A program made the position numbers and the translations under genes. 20,626 bases of DNA from positions 1 through 20,626 of IMG/VR virus record IMGVR_UViG_3300037558_001465; one strand, 5' to 3'. Below are positions 7,769 through 14,639 of this stretch, in pieces. This stretch comes from a virus. Under the pieces are notes generated by a model. That model had not been told where the DNA came from. It made no database searches and saw only the letters and a list, made by a program, of their open reading frames with translations. Position 1 is the first letter of the stretch, and every line of letters begins with the position of its first letter.

Positions 7769-8619
7769 CGATTAGTTATAATCGCCTCGGTAGTAATGGT
7801 AGACTTGGAAACCAAATGTTCCAGTATGCCTCACTCAGAGGAATCGCAAATTATAATCAGTATCAGTGGATGATTCCACCACCTGACTGCAATCATAAAG
7901 ATAATTATGGATTGTTTGATACCTTTGAAATGAAGCATGTAAAACCTGAGAATCTTGGGTTCAATGATGCCATGACAGTAAAAGAATCTACACATGCTTT
8001 TGATGAAGGATTATTTTATTGTACAGATGGTGTCAATATAGATGCCTATCTACAGACAGAAGATTACTTTGTACACATTGCAGATCAGATCCTTGAAGAT
8101 TTCACTTTTAAGAAAGATGTTCTCGAACCTTGTACTGCTTACATCAATAGTTTGGATAGCCCTCCTATTTTTCTTCACATTAGACAGTCTGACAACATCG
8201 GAAGAGAAGAATTCCATCCCATCCTCCCGCTATCATATTTTGAGACTGCGTTAGAATTTTGGAGTCCTGATACTCCATGCTTTGTATTCACAGATGATAT
8301 TGATTGGTGTAAGAAACAATCATTCTTTGAGAACGATAGGTTTATCTTCAATGATAATCCTGAGAGATATGAATATCAAACTATTGATGGCACAGGACAG
8401 ATGCAGAATACTCTTCTGCCTCAGGTTGATCTATGTTTGATGAGTCTTTGTTCTGGTGCAATCATTGCTAACAGTTCATTCAGTTGGTGGGGTGCATGGT
8501 TGCAAAGGGATAGGGGTAAAGTCATCGCCCCTGATCCAGAGAAGTGGTATGGTTCTGCCATGTCACACTTAGATACAAGTATGATGGTTCCTGCCCGTTG
8601 GCAGACACACTATTGGTAA
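7765..8619 (+). CDS. GT11-family glycosyltransferase, copy 1 (TTG start)
   Basis: A 284-aa member of GT11 (alpha-1,2-fucosyltransferase type). LGNQMFQYASLRG (14-26) is the N-terminal signature and NSSFSWWGAWL (236-246) the C-terminal one. The donor-binding loop, normally H-x-R-R-G-D, reads H138-I-R140-Q-S-D143, so the second Arg and Gly are replaced. The start is TTG at 7765, four bases overlapping the upstream TGA, with a GGAGGA at 7752-7757 at good spacing. The next ATG lies inside the LGNQMFQY signature and would destroy it, so TTG is well supported. The first of three paralogues, placed at 7765, 9466 and 11215. The donor is presumably GDP-L-fucose or a related L-sugar; the acceptor is unknown. 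Confidence 0.85.
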   Translation: MTISYNRLGSNGRLGNQMFQYASLRGIANYNQYQWMIPPPDCNHKDNYGLFDTFEMKHVKPENLGFNDAMTVKESTHAFDEGLFYCTDGVNIDAYLQTEDYFVHIADQILEDFTFKKDVLEPCTAYINSLDSPPIFLHIRQSDNIGREEFHPILPLSYFETALEFWSPDTPCFVFTDDIDWCKKQSFFENDRFIFNDNPERYEYQTIDGTGQMQNTLLPQVDLCLMSLCSGAIIANSSFSWWGAWLQRDRGKVIAPDPEKWYGSAMSHLDTSMMVPARWQTHYW

Positions 8620-8620
8620 C

Positions 8621-9466
8621 ATGAGAATTGCAGGGGCTCAGATTCCTGTTGGTTCTAATATTCAATCTAATAAGATAGAGATATTAAAATCATTAGATTG
8701 GGCTAAACAAAATGCAGTTGATCACCTCCTAACACCAGAGGGTGCTTTATCTGGATACTGTAATGGTTGGCAAGATAAAGATGAAGAATTGAAAGATGCT
8801 CTTAAAGAAATAGAACAACACAATACTGGAGTTGGACTACACTTAGGAACATTATTCAAAGAAAAAGAACACATTGGTTTGATTCATAGAAATCAAATCA
8901 GACATTATGATAAGTCTGGAAAATTGAATACAATAACTCATAAGACTTATTGTATTCCCTCAGACTACTGCTTGGGTAGATTAGAAACTGATCCCATAAG
9001 ATATTTTTACTTAGATTCTCTTCCTGTTGTTGGGATGGTATGTAATGATATGTGGGGCAGTTCAGAAGAGATGGGTATTGCTTTTTGTGAGAGACATCTT
9101 GTGGATAGAAATTTATCTATTATATTTCACGCTACTAATGGTATGAAATGGAATAGAAATGATAAAAGGAATGATGCTTTTAGTGGTTATAGTGAGGGGT
9201 TCCTCAGAATGACTGCTTTCAAAAGTAAATCAACTATCATTACTGTTGACTCTTGTGTTCCTTGGAGTTGGAATGGTAATGAAGATCTTATAGATCAATC
9301 AATTACTTCCACTCCAAGTGGTGTTATAAATTTTCTAGGATGGCAGAAAACTGTACCTAGATATGGTAGACAATTCTTCTATTATGACTTAGAATCAAAT
9401 GATGAGTTTAAGAATTATGATGGTCGAATGTCTGATGAGTATCCCTACATTAAATTGATTAAATAA
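8621..9466 (+). CDS. Carbon-nitrogen hydrolase (nitrilase superfamily), possible glutaminase partner of NadE
   Basis: A 281-aa nitrilase-fold protein with the Glu-Lys-Cys triad: E40 in LLTPEGALSGY, K108 in HKTYCIPSD, C141 in VGMVCNDMWG. These enzymes hydrolyse amides or nitriles; in glutamine-dependent NAD synthetases the same fold is the N-terminal glutaminase that feeds ammonia to the synthetase domain. Here it is a separate gene three genes after nadE, so together they could form a split glutamine-dependent enzyme. Other options are a stand-alone amidase acting on a sugar amide, a nitrilase, or an N-carbamoyl hydrolase. It starts 1 nt after the previous stop, and its TAATG end couples it to the second GT11 gene. 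There is no signal peptide. Confidence 0.8.
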   Translation: MRIAGAQIPVGSNIQSNKIEILKSLDWAKQNAVDHLLTPEGALSGYCNGWQDKDEELKDALKEIEQHNTGVGLHLGTLFKEKEHIGLIHRNQIRHYDKSGKLNTITHKTYCIPSDYCLGRLETDPIRYFYLDSLPVVGMVCNDMWGSSEEMGIAFCERHLVDRNLSIIFHATNGMKWNRNDKRNDAFSGYSEGFLRMTAFKSKSTIITVDSCVPWSWNGNEDLIDQSITSTPSGVINFLGWQKTVPRYGRQFFYYDLESNDEFKNYDGRMSDEYPYIKLIK

Positions 9467-10392
9467 TGGCTATTTCATTTCAAGGATTAGGTAACGAAGG
9501 TAGACTTGGGAATCAAATGTTCCAGTATGCTTTTGTAAGAGGTGTTGCTGCACACCGTGGGTTTAATTGGGTAGTACCAGGCCCAAATGCAGATAGGTTA
9601 GACAACTATGGTTTGTTTGATGCCTTTGAATTGAGTGGTTGTCTCCCAGAGAATCAGGGAGAACCATTCTTTGCTAAACAGGAAGTCTATAGAGACATGG
9701 CTTTCAATGAGAAGATCTATAATGAGTGTGAAGACAACACTAACTTCTCTGGTAATTTTCAGACAGAATATTATTTTGAAAGTATCTCTGCCGACATTAG
9801 ACATGACTTTACATTCAAGAAAGAATATCTAGAACCATGTCAAGAATTTATTGATGGGAATGGTGGACAAGATAATAATATCTTCCTACATGTTCGCAGA
9901 GGTAATCCTAATGTGACAGGCAGAAGAGGAGAGAAATGGTCTTATCAAATGGTGCAAGAGTATCATCCTATTTGTAAGAAAGAATATTACATTCAGGCAC
10001 TATCAAAGTTTCCAGAAGATAAGAATGTTGTAGTTGTTTCTGATACTATTGATTGGTGTAAGGAACAAGAATGGTTACAGGGGGATAGATTCCTGTTCTC
10101 TGATGCCTCGTATGAGGAGTTTGGAGATGGTGCATCTGTACCATACATTGATCTCTGTCTTATGACACTATGCGGTGGTGGTATCATTGCTAACTCATCA
10201 TTATCATGGTGGGGTGCATGGTTGCAGAAAGGTGGAGATAAGATGGGTAAAAACTCTATCCAAAGACACTGGCAAGTTGTTGCCCCCGATCCTTGGTTTG
10301 GAATTAAGTATGACATGTATGACATGAGCGATTTGATTCCTCCACGTTGGGTTAAATTACATAATGATCCATCATATATTGAACCAGAATAA
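9466..10392 (+). CDS. GT11-family glycosyltransferase, copy 2
   Basis: A 308-aa paralogue of the GT11 enzymes at 7765 and 11215, the longest of the three. LGNQMFQYAFVRG (14-26) and NSSLSWWGAWLQKGG carry the family signatures. The donor loop reads H142-V-R144-R-G-N147, so the Asp of H-x-R-R-G-D is Asn. After the WWGAW motif there is an insert (DKMGKNSIQRHWQ) absent from copy 3. It starts in a TAATG junction with the nitrilase gene and ends in a TAATG junction with the next glycosyltransferase, giving tight coupling. The role is presumed addition of an L-fucose-type sugar from a GDP donor. Divergence among the three copies suggests different acceptors or donors rather than a recent duplication. 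Confidence 0.86.
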   Translation: MAISFQGLGNEGRLGNQMFQYAFVRGVAAHRGFNWVVPGPNADRLDNYGLFDAFELSGCLPENQGEPFFAKQEVYRDMAFNEKIYNECEDNTNFSGNFQTEYYFESISADIRHDFTFKKEYLEPCQEFIDGNGGQDNNIFLHVRRGNPNVTGRRGEKWSYQMVQEYHPICKKEYYIQALSKFPEDKNVVVVSDTIDWCKEQEWLQGDRFLFSDASYEEFGDGASVPYIDLCLMTLCGGGIIANSSLSWWGAWLQKGGDKMGKNSIQRHWQVVAPDPWFGIKYDMYDMSDLIPPRWVKLHNDPSYIEPE

Positions 10393-11228
10393 TGAAAGAC
10401 CTCACCTACCTACTTCCATGTAGGATTGAGACAGAAGATAGACTTCGTAATGTTATTACTTCTGTTACCTATATCTTAAAATGTTTCCCCGAAGCAAAGA
10501 TTATTGTTAAAGAAGTTGACACTCAATCACACTTTAGTGAGAGTGCTTTACCTCGTATTAAAAATTATGTAAAGGACACATCACAACTCAAACATGTTTT
10601 TGAACAGAGTACCGAGACGTTCTTTCATAAAACTAGAATCCTTAATGACCTATGTGTTCTCGCTGACACTCCCATCATTTATAATCATGATGTGGACGTT
10701 GTTGTTCCGAAGAACTCACATGAACTTGCTCACCGTGCCATCACGAGGGAAGGATCTGATGCTGTCTATCCTTTCGGATGTGGTATCTATCAGTGGGCAG
10801 TAACTTATTCTGATCAACTATTGGATAATTTTCTATCATCACATGATGGATCTGATGCTGACTTTGAAGTTCTGAAAGATGCTAAAGTTAGGATTCCGTC
10901 GTCTATTGGATGGGGTCAGATGATAACTAAAACCGCAGAAGTATCTGCTGGACTATGGAATGAAGAATTTATCTCATGGGGTGCAGAAGATTGTGAGTTT
11001 TATTACAGACTAAATCTTTTTGGATTTAAAGTTGGCAGAGTTATTGATGACATCTACCACTTTGAACACGGTAGAACATTCAATTCACACTACCACAATC
11101 CTAAGTTTCAAGACAACGATAGATTGTGGAACTGGATTAGGACTCAAGATAAAGAGTCCGTTACACAATATTATTCAAAACTAGACTACATCAAACGTAG
11201 GGGGGAAGAACTAAATGCTGGCCTTTAA
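10392..11228 (+). CDS. GT-A glycosyltransferase with GT7-like C-terminal motif
   Basis: A 278-aa protein with the layout of a GT-A fold nucleotide-sugar transferase. It begins with TYLLPCRIETEDRLRNV, like the N-terminal strand of GT2-type enzymes. A D-x-D-type metal motif is seen in YNHDVDVVVP (D100, D102), and SWGAEDCEFYYRL (195-207) matches the G-W-G-x-E-D block of galactosyltransferase (GT7 C-terminal) and chondroitin-polymerase-type enzymes, where the E-D pair is catalytic. FEHGRT near residue 222 would bind metal through His. The sugar specificity is not readable. It sits between GT11 copies 2 and 3; the next gene starts 14 nt before its end behind a strong GGGGG-rich ribosome binding site. 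It probably extends the same glycan. Confidence 0.75.
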   Translation: MKDLTYLLPCRIETEDRLRNVITSVTYILKCFPEAKIIVKEVDTQSHFSESALPRIKNYVKDTSQLKHVFEQSTETFFHKTRILNDLCVLADTPIIYNHDVDVVVPKNSHELAHRAITREGSDAVYPFGCGIYQWAVTYSDQLLDNFLSSHDGSDADFEVLKDAKVRIPSSIGWGQMITKTAEVSAGLWNEEFISWGAEDCEFYYRLNLFGFKVGRVIDDIYHFEHGRTFNSHYHNPKFQDNDRLWNWIRTQDKESVTQYYSKLDYIKRRGEELNAGL

Positions 11229-12072
11229 TCAAATGGGAAACCTAGGCAGACTAGGTAATCAGATGTTTCAATATGCTGCCGTTAGGGGTATCTCTGCGAT
11301 GCGTGGATACGAGTTTGGTATTCCACCTTTTGAATCCAAGAGAGTAGATAATTATAGTTTACACAGAGCATTTACATTAGAGAGTGTGGGAAGAAGTAAT
11401 CTTGCAGTTCTTGATAGAGGTCATGCTCCTGTTGTAATCGAAAAACATTTTGAGTTTGATGAAGAACTCCATAGGATGTGTCCTAATGATGTAAGTTTAT
11501 TTGGATTCTTTCAGACAGAAAAATATTTTAAAAATATAGAACAAGATATCAGGAGAGATTTTACTTTTCATGATTCTATTCTAGGACCTTGTAAGGAGAT
11601 GGTAGATTCATTAGATCAGGCTCCATTGTTTCTGCATGTTAGGAGAGGAGATCCCAACCTAGTCGATGCCAGAGGATTCAAATGGTCTTACACCGAATGT
11701 TCTGGTCAACACCCTCCACAACCCGTAGAATACTATGAGAAGGCACTCAAGGAGTTCCCAGAGGATCAACCTGTGGTTGTATGTTCGGACTCTCCTGAGT
11801 GGGTAAAAGAACAAGAGTTCTTTGCTGATGATAGGTTCCTCATATCAGAACCAACAGACAAATATCCTGATGGATCTTATGAACCATTTGTTGATATTTG
11901 CATCATGAGTTTATGCTCTGGTGCAATCATCGCCAACTCCTCCTTATCATGGTGGGGTGCATGGTTACAAAATGGTAGAGGTAAAGTTGTTGCACCTAAG
12001 CAATGGTTCGGGCCAGATTACAAAGATAAAAATCTAAAGGATTTATATTGTGATGGTTGGATCGTTACCTAA
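11215..12072 (+). CDS. GT11-family glycosyltransferase, copy 3 (canonical motif)
   Basis: A 285-aa GT11 enzyme. It has LGNQMFQYAAVRG (13-25), the intact donor loop H141-V-R143-R144-G-D146, and NSSLSWWGAWL near the C-terminus. Of the three paralogues this is the only one with the canonical H-x-R-R-G-D, so it is the best candidate for ordinary GDP-L-fucose-type donor use. The ATG at 11215 overlaps the upstream gene by 14 nt and follows a purine-rich site (AGGGGGGAAG, from 11199). It is the last member of the tightly overlapped run; 68 nt separate it from the next gene. Confidence 0.87.
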   Translation: MLAFNQMGNLGRLGNQMFQYAAVRGISAMRGYEFGIPPFESKRVDNYSLHRAFTLESVGRSNLAVLDRGHAPVVIEKHFEFDEELHRMCPNDVSLFGFFQTEKYFKNIEQDIRRDFTFHDSILGPCKEMVDSLDQAPLFLHVRRGDPNLVDARGFKWSYTECSGQHPPQPVEYYEKALKEFPEDQPVVVCSDSPEWVKEQEFFADDRFLISEPTDKYPDGSYEPFVDICIMSLCSGAIIANSSLSWWGAWLQNGRGKVVAPKQWFGPDYKDKNLKDLYCDGWIVT

Positions 12073-12094
12073 TTTCACTTTTAGTTTCAAAAAT

Positions 12095-12125
12095 ACCGTA
12101 AAAAAATCTCTGGCTATTTTTTGGT
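12095..12125 (+). other. AT-rich hairpin in the gap after GT11 copy 3
   Basis: The 68-nt gap between 12072 and 12141 holds AAAAAAT (12101-12107) facing ATTTTTT (12116-12122), with ACC/GGT outside. The stem is all A-T and is not followed by a T-run beyond itself, so it is a poor intrinsic terminator. It may be a weak attenuator or nothing. No promoter was seen in the gap. Confidence 0.25.
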
Positions 12126-12140
12126 CTGTCAGGTTGAGCA

Positions 12141-12650
12141 ATGGAACGTAATCTAATTGTAATAGATAATTTTTTAGATGACCCAGACAGGATAAGGTTT
12201 CATGCCTTATCCTTAGATTATGATAGGATTCAAAAATCTGTGCCAGGTGTCAGATCAAATACTGCTTTGGGTGGTGATCTACAGACAGAGGTAGAGACCA
12301 AACTAAAGACTACTCTCGGAGGAGAGATAGTATGGGATTGGACACAGGATAGTTTTTGTTTTCAATCATGCCAAGAAGGAACAGAAACTTGGGTTCATGT
12401 TGATAGTCAGGGAGAAGATCAAGGAGAGTGGGCAGCAGTATTATATCTGACTCCCAATCCTATTCTTGATTCTGGAACTGCTATCTATCAGTCTCCCGAT
12501 AGTGATATGAATATCGGTGTAGGAAATATTTACAATAGACTGGTTGCGTATCGCGGCAAAGTGTTGTATCATAGAAGTATAGTTCCTGGCTTCGGGAACA
12601 CATTAGAAACAAGTAGACTCACACAAACATTCTTTTTCGATGTCAAATAA
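12141..12650 (+). CDS. Putative 2OG-Fe(II) oxygenase-fold protein
   Basis: A 169-aa protein with a probable double-stranded beta-helix. WVHVDSQ supplies H86-x-D88, followed by WAAVLYLTPNP and SGTAIY. Then NRLVAYRGKVLYHRSI supplies H144 as the distal iron ligand, and SRLTQTFFF supplies R159, the expected 2-oxoglutarate contact. The order H-x-D ... H ... R and the spacing fit Fe(II)/2-oxoglutarate dioxygenases, of the group that modifies small molecules or amino-acid residues. The protein starts with VIDNFLDDPDRIRFHAL, a typical opening of this group. The substrate is unknown; sugar or lipid hydroxylation would suit the neighbours. A weak AGG precedes the ATG. The stop overlaps the GT25 start by 11 nt. 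Confidence 0.66.
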   Translation: MERNLIVIDNFLDDPDRIRFHALSLDYDRIQKSVPGVRSNTALGGDLQTEVETKLKTTLGGEIVWDWTQDSFCFQSCQEGTETWVHVDSQGEDQGEWAAVLYLTPNPILDSGTAIYQSPDSDMNIGVGNIYNRLVAYRGKVLYHRSIVPGFGNTLETSRLTQTFFFDVK

Positions 12651-13446
12651 AGCCGCATACAAACTTAAAGGATTCGGTCCTCTTTACATTATTAATCTGG
12701 ATGAACAGCCAGAGAGAATGGAGTGGATGTCAAATCAACTTAAGGAATGGGAGATAGAAAACTATACTCGTATCTCTGCATACGATGGTAGACCCTCTAC
12801 AGGGGATGATCTAAGTGATATATTAACTGGTAAGTATCCAGATAGTATTACTGCTGGAGAGATAGGATGTGTAACATCACACCTCAAAGCACTCAAACAT
12901 TTTGTTGAAGAGACTGATGAACCCTATGCAATCATCATGGAAGATGATTGTGATATTAGTATCGCACAGTTCTGGACATTTACATGGAGACAATTCATCT
13001 CTAGGATGCCATACGACTGGGATACAGTCCAAGTTGCAGTAATTTGCCCTGGCGAATTACATGTACAGGTTCATCGTAGATTTATTAATGACTTTTCTAC
13101 TGCATGTTATGTAATAACTAGACATCATGCTCAGAAACTATTGAAACTTCATGTCAGAGGAGAGAAATACAAACTCGACAATGGCGTGAAACCCAGACCT
13201 GTCGCTGATGACCTGATCTACAACTCAGGTGCAGCTTATGCCTGTCCTGTCTTCCTATACAAGATCGAACTAGGTTCCTCAATCCATGAGGAACACATTG
13301 AGGTCTTCCATAGGGGTAGTCACGATGGTCTCAGAGAACTCTGGAATACAAGAGGTGGGGATATCACCATTGATATGTTATCCGATTTTGATCCTTATCT
13401 AGGTAGGATCGCTGGTGGTGATCCCAGAAATCAAGGTCAGGGATAA
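12640..13446 (+). CDS. GT25-family glycosyltransferase
   Basis: A 268-aa protein of the LPS glycosyltransferase family GT25. LYIINLDEQPERMEWM (15-30) is the family's opening motif. AGEIGCVTSHLKAL (72-85) and AIIMEDDCDIS (98-107), with the acidic E-D-D, follow in the right order and spacing. Bacterial GT25 members add galactose or other sugars to lipooligosaccharide. The protein ends soon after DPYLGRIAGGD. It overlaps the oxygenase gene by 11 nt and closes the glycan block; the promoter for the next transcript starts 8 nt after its stop. Confidence 0.85.
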   Translation: MSNKAAYKLKGFGPLYIINLDEQPERMEWMSNQLKEWEIENYTRISAYDGRPSTGDDLSDILTGKYPDSITAGEIGCVTSHLKALKHFVEETDEPYAIIMEDDCDISIAQFWTFTWRQFISRMPYDWDTVQVAVICPGELHVQVHRRFINDFSTACYVITRHHAQKLLKLHVRGEKYKLDNGVKPRPVADDLIYNSGAAYACPVFLYKIELGSSIHEEHIEVFHRGSHDGLRELWNTRGGDITIDMLSDFDPYLGRIAGGDPRNQGQG

Positions 13447-13453
13447 GTAACAC

Positions 13454-13482
13454 TTGACGCGATATCGATCATGTGGTATACT
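13454..13482 (+). promoter_or_regulatory. Strong sigma70-type promoter (TTGACG-17-TATACT, extended -10)
   Basis: TTGACG (13454-13459) and TATACT (13477-13482) are separated by exactly 17 bp, with TGG just before the -10 (extended -10). The expected transcription start is near 13489. It should drive the leader and the beta-barrel gene at 13673 using host RNA polymerase. Confidence 0.7.
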
Positions 13483-13490
13483 AAATAAAT
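13481..13490 (+). promoter_or_regulatory. Candidate late-promoter motif overlapping the -10 region
   Basis: CTAAATAAAT directly follows and partly overlaps the TATACT box. It resembles the TATAAATA/NATAAATA late element of T4-like phages. A second CTAAATAAA occurs at 15494. If both are functional, this gene would have overlapping early and late promoters. Confidence 0.35.
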
Positions 13491-13659
13491 GGAACTGGCG
13501 ATTCCGCCAGGGTCACCATTCCATAACAGACGTGTTGTGGGAGAACAAGTATTCCGAATGCCTCAATTACTCGCGCTAGGTCTGTTAAGTTCAAAACCTA
13601 ACACGAAGTCATGTCGAGACTTCCATCATCTGCTGGTAACAAATCAGCAAGTAAATTAG
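13489..13659 (+). other. Structured leader / possible 56-codon ORF upstream of the beta-barrel gene
   Basis: The predicted transcript begins here. CTGGCG (13495-13500) and CGCCAG (13505-13510) form a perfect 6-bp hairpin with an ATTC loop close to the 5' end. Further on, TAGGT can pair with ACCTA, and TGTTA with TAACA, as competing stems. The same stretch is open from an ATG at 13489 to a TAG at 13657-13659 (protein beginning MELAIPPGSPFHNRR), and that ATG sits at the predicted transcription start. Codons are less AT-biased than in the neighbours. I cannot decide between a 5' leader RNA, a small RNA and a leaderless small gene; the peptide is not recognised. Confidence 0.4.
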
Positions 13660-13672
13660 AGAGAAATTTTAA

Positions 13673-14023
13673 ATGTTCAAAAATGTAATCGCAGCTTTAG
13701 CTGCTGCACCCCTTTTCGCTGGTGCCGCGTTCGCAGGTCCTTATGTAAATGTAGAAGCCAATTCTTCATTCACTGGTGGGGACTACACTGGAAATACAAC
13801 TGAGTTCGCACTTGGTTACGAAGGTTCCAACTGGTTCGTTCAAGGCGGTCCTATCGTAAACTCACCTGACGGTACTGATGGCGACACAGAATTCCTTGCT
13901 AAGGCAGGTGGATCTGTTGATTTGTCAGAGACAGTTCTTGGTTATGGTGAAGTAACTTTCCAAACTGCTGATGGTGCAGACAATGGATACGGTGTTAAAG
14001 TCGGTGCTAAGTACGTTTTCTAA
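13673..14023 (+). CDS. Small secreted outer-membrane-like beta-barrel protein
   Basis: A 116-aa protein with a clear signal peptide: MFKN, a hydrophobic Ala-rich core, and an AFA cleavage site after residue 21. The mature part (about 95 aa) is Gly-rich with alternating hydrophobic and polar residues (YVNVEANSSF, EFALGYEGSNWFVQGG, LGYGEVTFQ), and it ends GVKVGAKYVF. A C-terminal Phe on a final amphipathic strand is the assembly signal of outer-membrane beta-barrels. It should be exported by the host Sec system and placed in the outer membrane, though it is very small for a barrel (perhaps 6-8 short strands, or an oligomer). A purine-rich GAGAGA lies about 8 nt before the ATG. The gene has its own promoter (13454) and terminator (14051). 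Confidence 0.75.
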   Translation: MFKNVIAALAAAPLFAGAAFAGPYVNVEANSSFTGGDYTGNTTEFALGYEGSNWFVQGGPIVNSPDGTDGDTEFLAKAGGSVDLSETVLGYGEVTFQTADGADNGYGVKVGAKYVF

Positions 14024-14050
14024 ACATAGATACGTTAGTATATAAAAACA

Positions 14051-14083
14051 AAAAGACCCCTGTGATTGCAGTGGGTCTTTTTT
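14051..14083 (+). terminator. Rho-independent terminator after the beta-barrel gene
   Basis: AAAAGACCC (14051-14059) pairs with GGGTCTTTT (from 14073), with CTG/CAG (14060-14062 and 14069-14071) extending the stem inward past one bulged T. A run of six T follows (14078-14083). It is a textbook intrinsic terminator. Confidence 0.85.
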
Positions 14084-14093
14084 CTGTTATAAT
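14066..14093 (+). promoter_or_regulatory. Promoter inside the terminator, with perfect extended -10
   Basis: TTGCAG (14066-14071) lies 16 bp before TATAAT (14088-14093), with TGT immediately before the -10 (TGn extended -10). The predicted start (about 14100) coincides with the ATG of the next gene, so the transcript may be leaderless. The -35 is weak (3 of 6). Confidence 0.5.
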
Positions 14094-14099
14094 TACAAC

Positions 14100-14639
14100 A
14101 TGAGAAATCCACACGCAATATTCTCGGCACCATTTTTTGTTGAATCCATCGATCTAGATGAGGTCAATTTGGTATCTGAGGATTTTCAACCTACATTCCT
14201 TAGTGATTGTCCTACAACACTGGGACATGATAAGTTCACTGATGAATCATATGAATATGTTAAAGGACTCATTGCAGAGTGCGTACAACAGTTCATACCA
14301 GATGATTTTGTGATTGGTCAGGTGTGGCGTAACAAATATGAGAAACACGACTGGCAAGATCCACACATCCACTCAGGGGCTCAATGGAGTTTCATTATTG
14401 TGGAGTCTGTGGATCATTCCAGAACTGTTTTTATGAATCCTTCTCGTAAATTAATAATGAATCAGTGGGCAATGTATGGTACTGCAATCTCTATGGATTT
14501 CATTCCCAACGTTCCCGCTGGTAATATTATTATCTTCCCCTCATGGATAGAACACTTTGTAACGAGTGGCGGAGAGGGAACTACGATATCAGGTAACATT
14601 TACCTTACAGAACCCCCTAGAGGACCAAATCAATCATGA
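14100..14639 (+). CDS. Putative 2OG-Fe(II) oxygenase-like protein with altered C-terminal motif
   Basis: A 179-aa protein related in layout to the small TIGR02466-type oxygenases. It has the opening HAIFSAPFFVESIDLDE, then VWRNKYEKHDWQDPHIHSGAQWSFIIV with H89-x-H91. A VFMNPSRKL strand and VPAGNIIIFPSWIEHFVTSGG with H152 follow. Where the family normally has R-[IY]-S-[IL]-S-F-N, binding 2-oxoglutarate, this protein reads GTTISGNIY, so the usual Arg is not visible. The enzyme may use another residue or may have lost activity. There is no Shine-Dalgarno site; the ATG lies at the predicted transcription start. The stop overlaps the next ATG (ATGA). Confidence 0.65.
   Translation: MRNPHAIFSAPFFVESIDLDEVNLVSEDFQPTFLSDCPTTLGHDKFTDESYEYVKGLIAECVQQFIPDDFVIGQVWRNKYEKHDWQDPHIHSGAQWSFIIVESVDHSRTVFMNPSRKLIMNQWAMYGTAISMDFIPNVPAGNIIIFPSWIEHFVTSGGEGTTISGNIYLTEPPRGPNQS

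Noticed and set aside
9993-10325. Minus-strand ORF of 110 codons and other minus-strand ORFs (such as 764-1063, 1917-2177, 3539-3841)
   Set aside because: All lie opposite strongly supported + strand genes and read as low-complexity mirror translations without motifs.
13611-13688. 25-codon ORF MSRLPSSAGNKS... overlapping the barrel gene start
   Set aside because: Very short, out of frame with the barrel gene and without a ribosome binding site.
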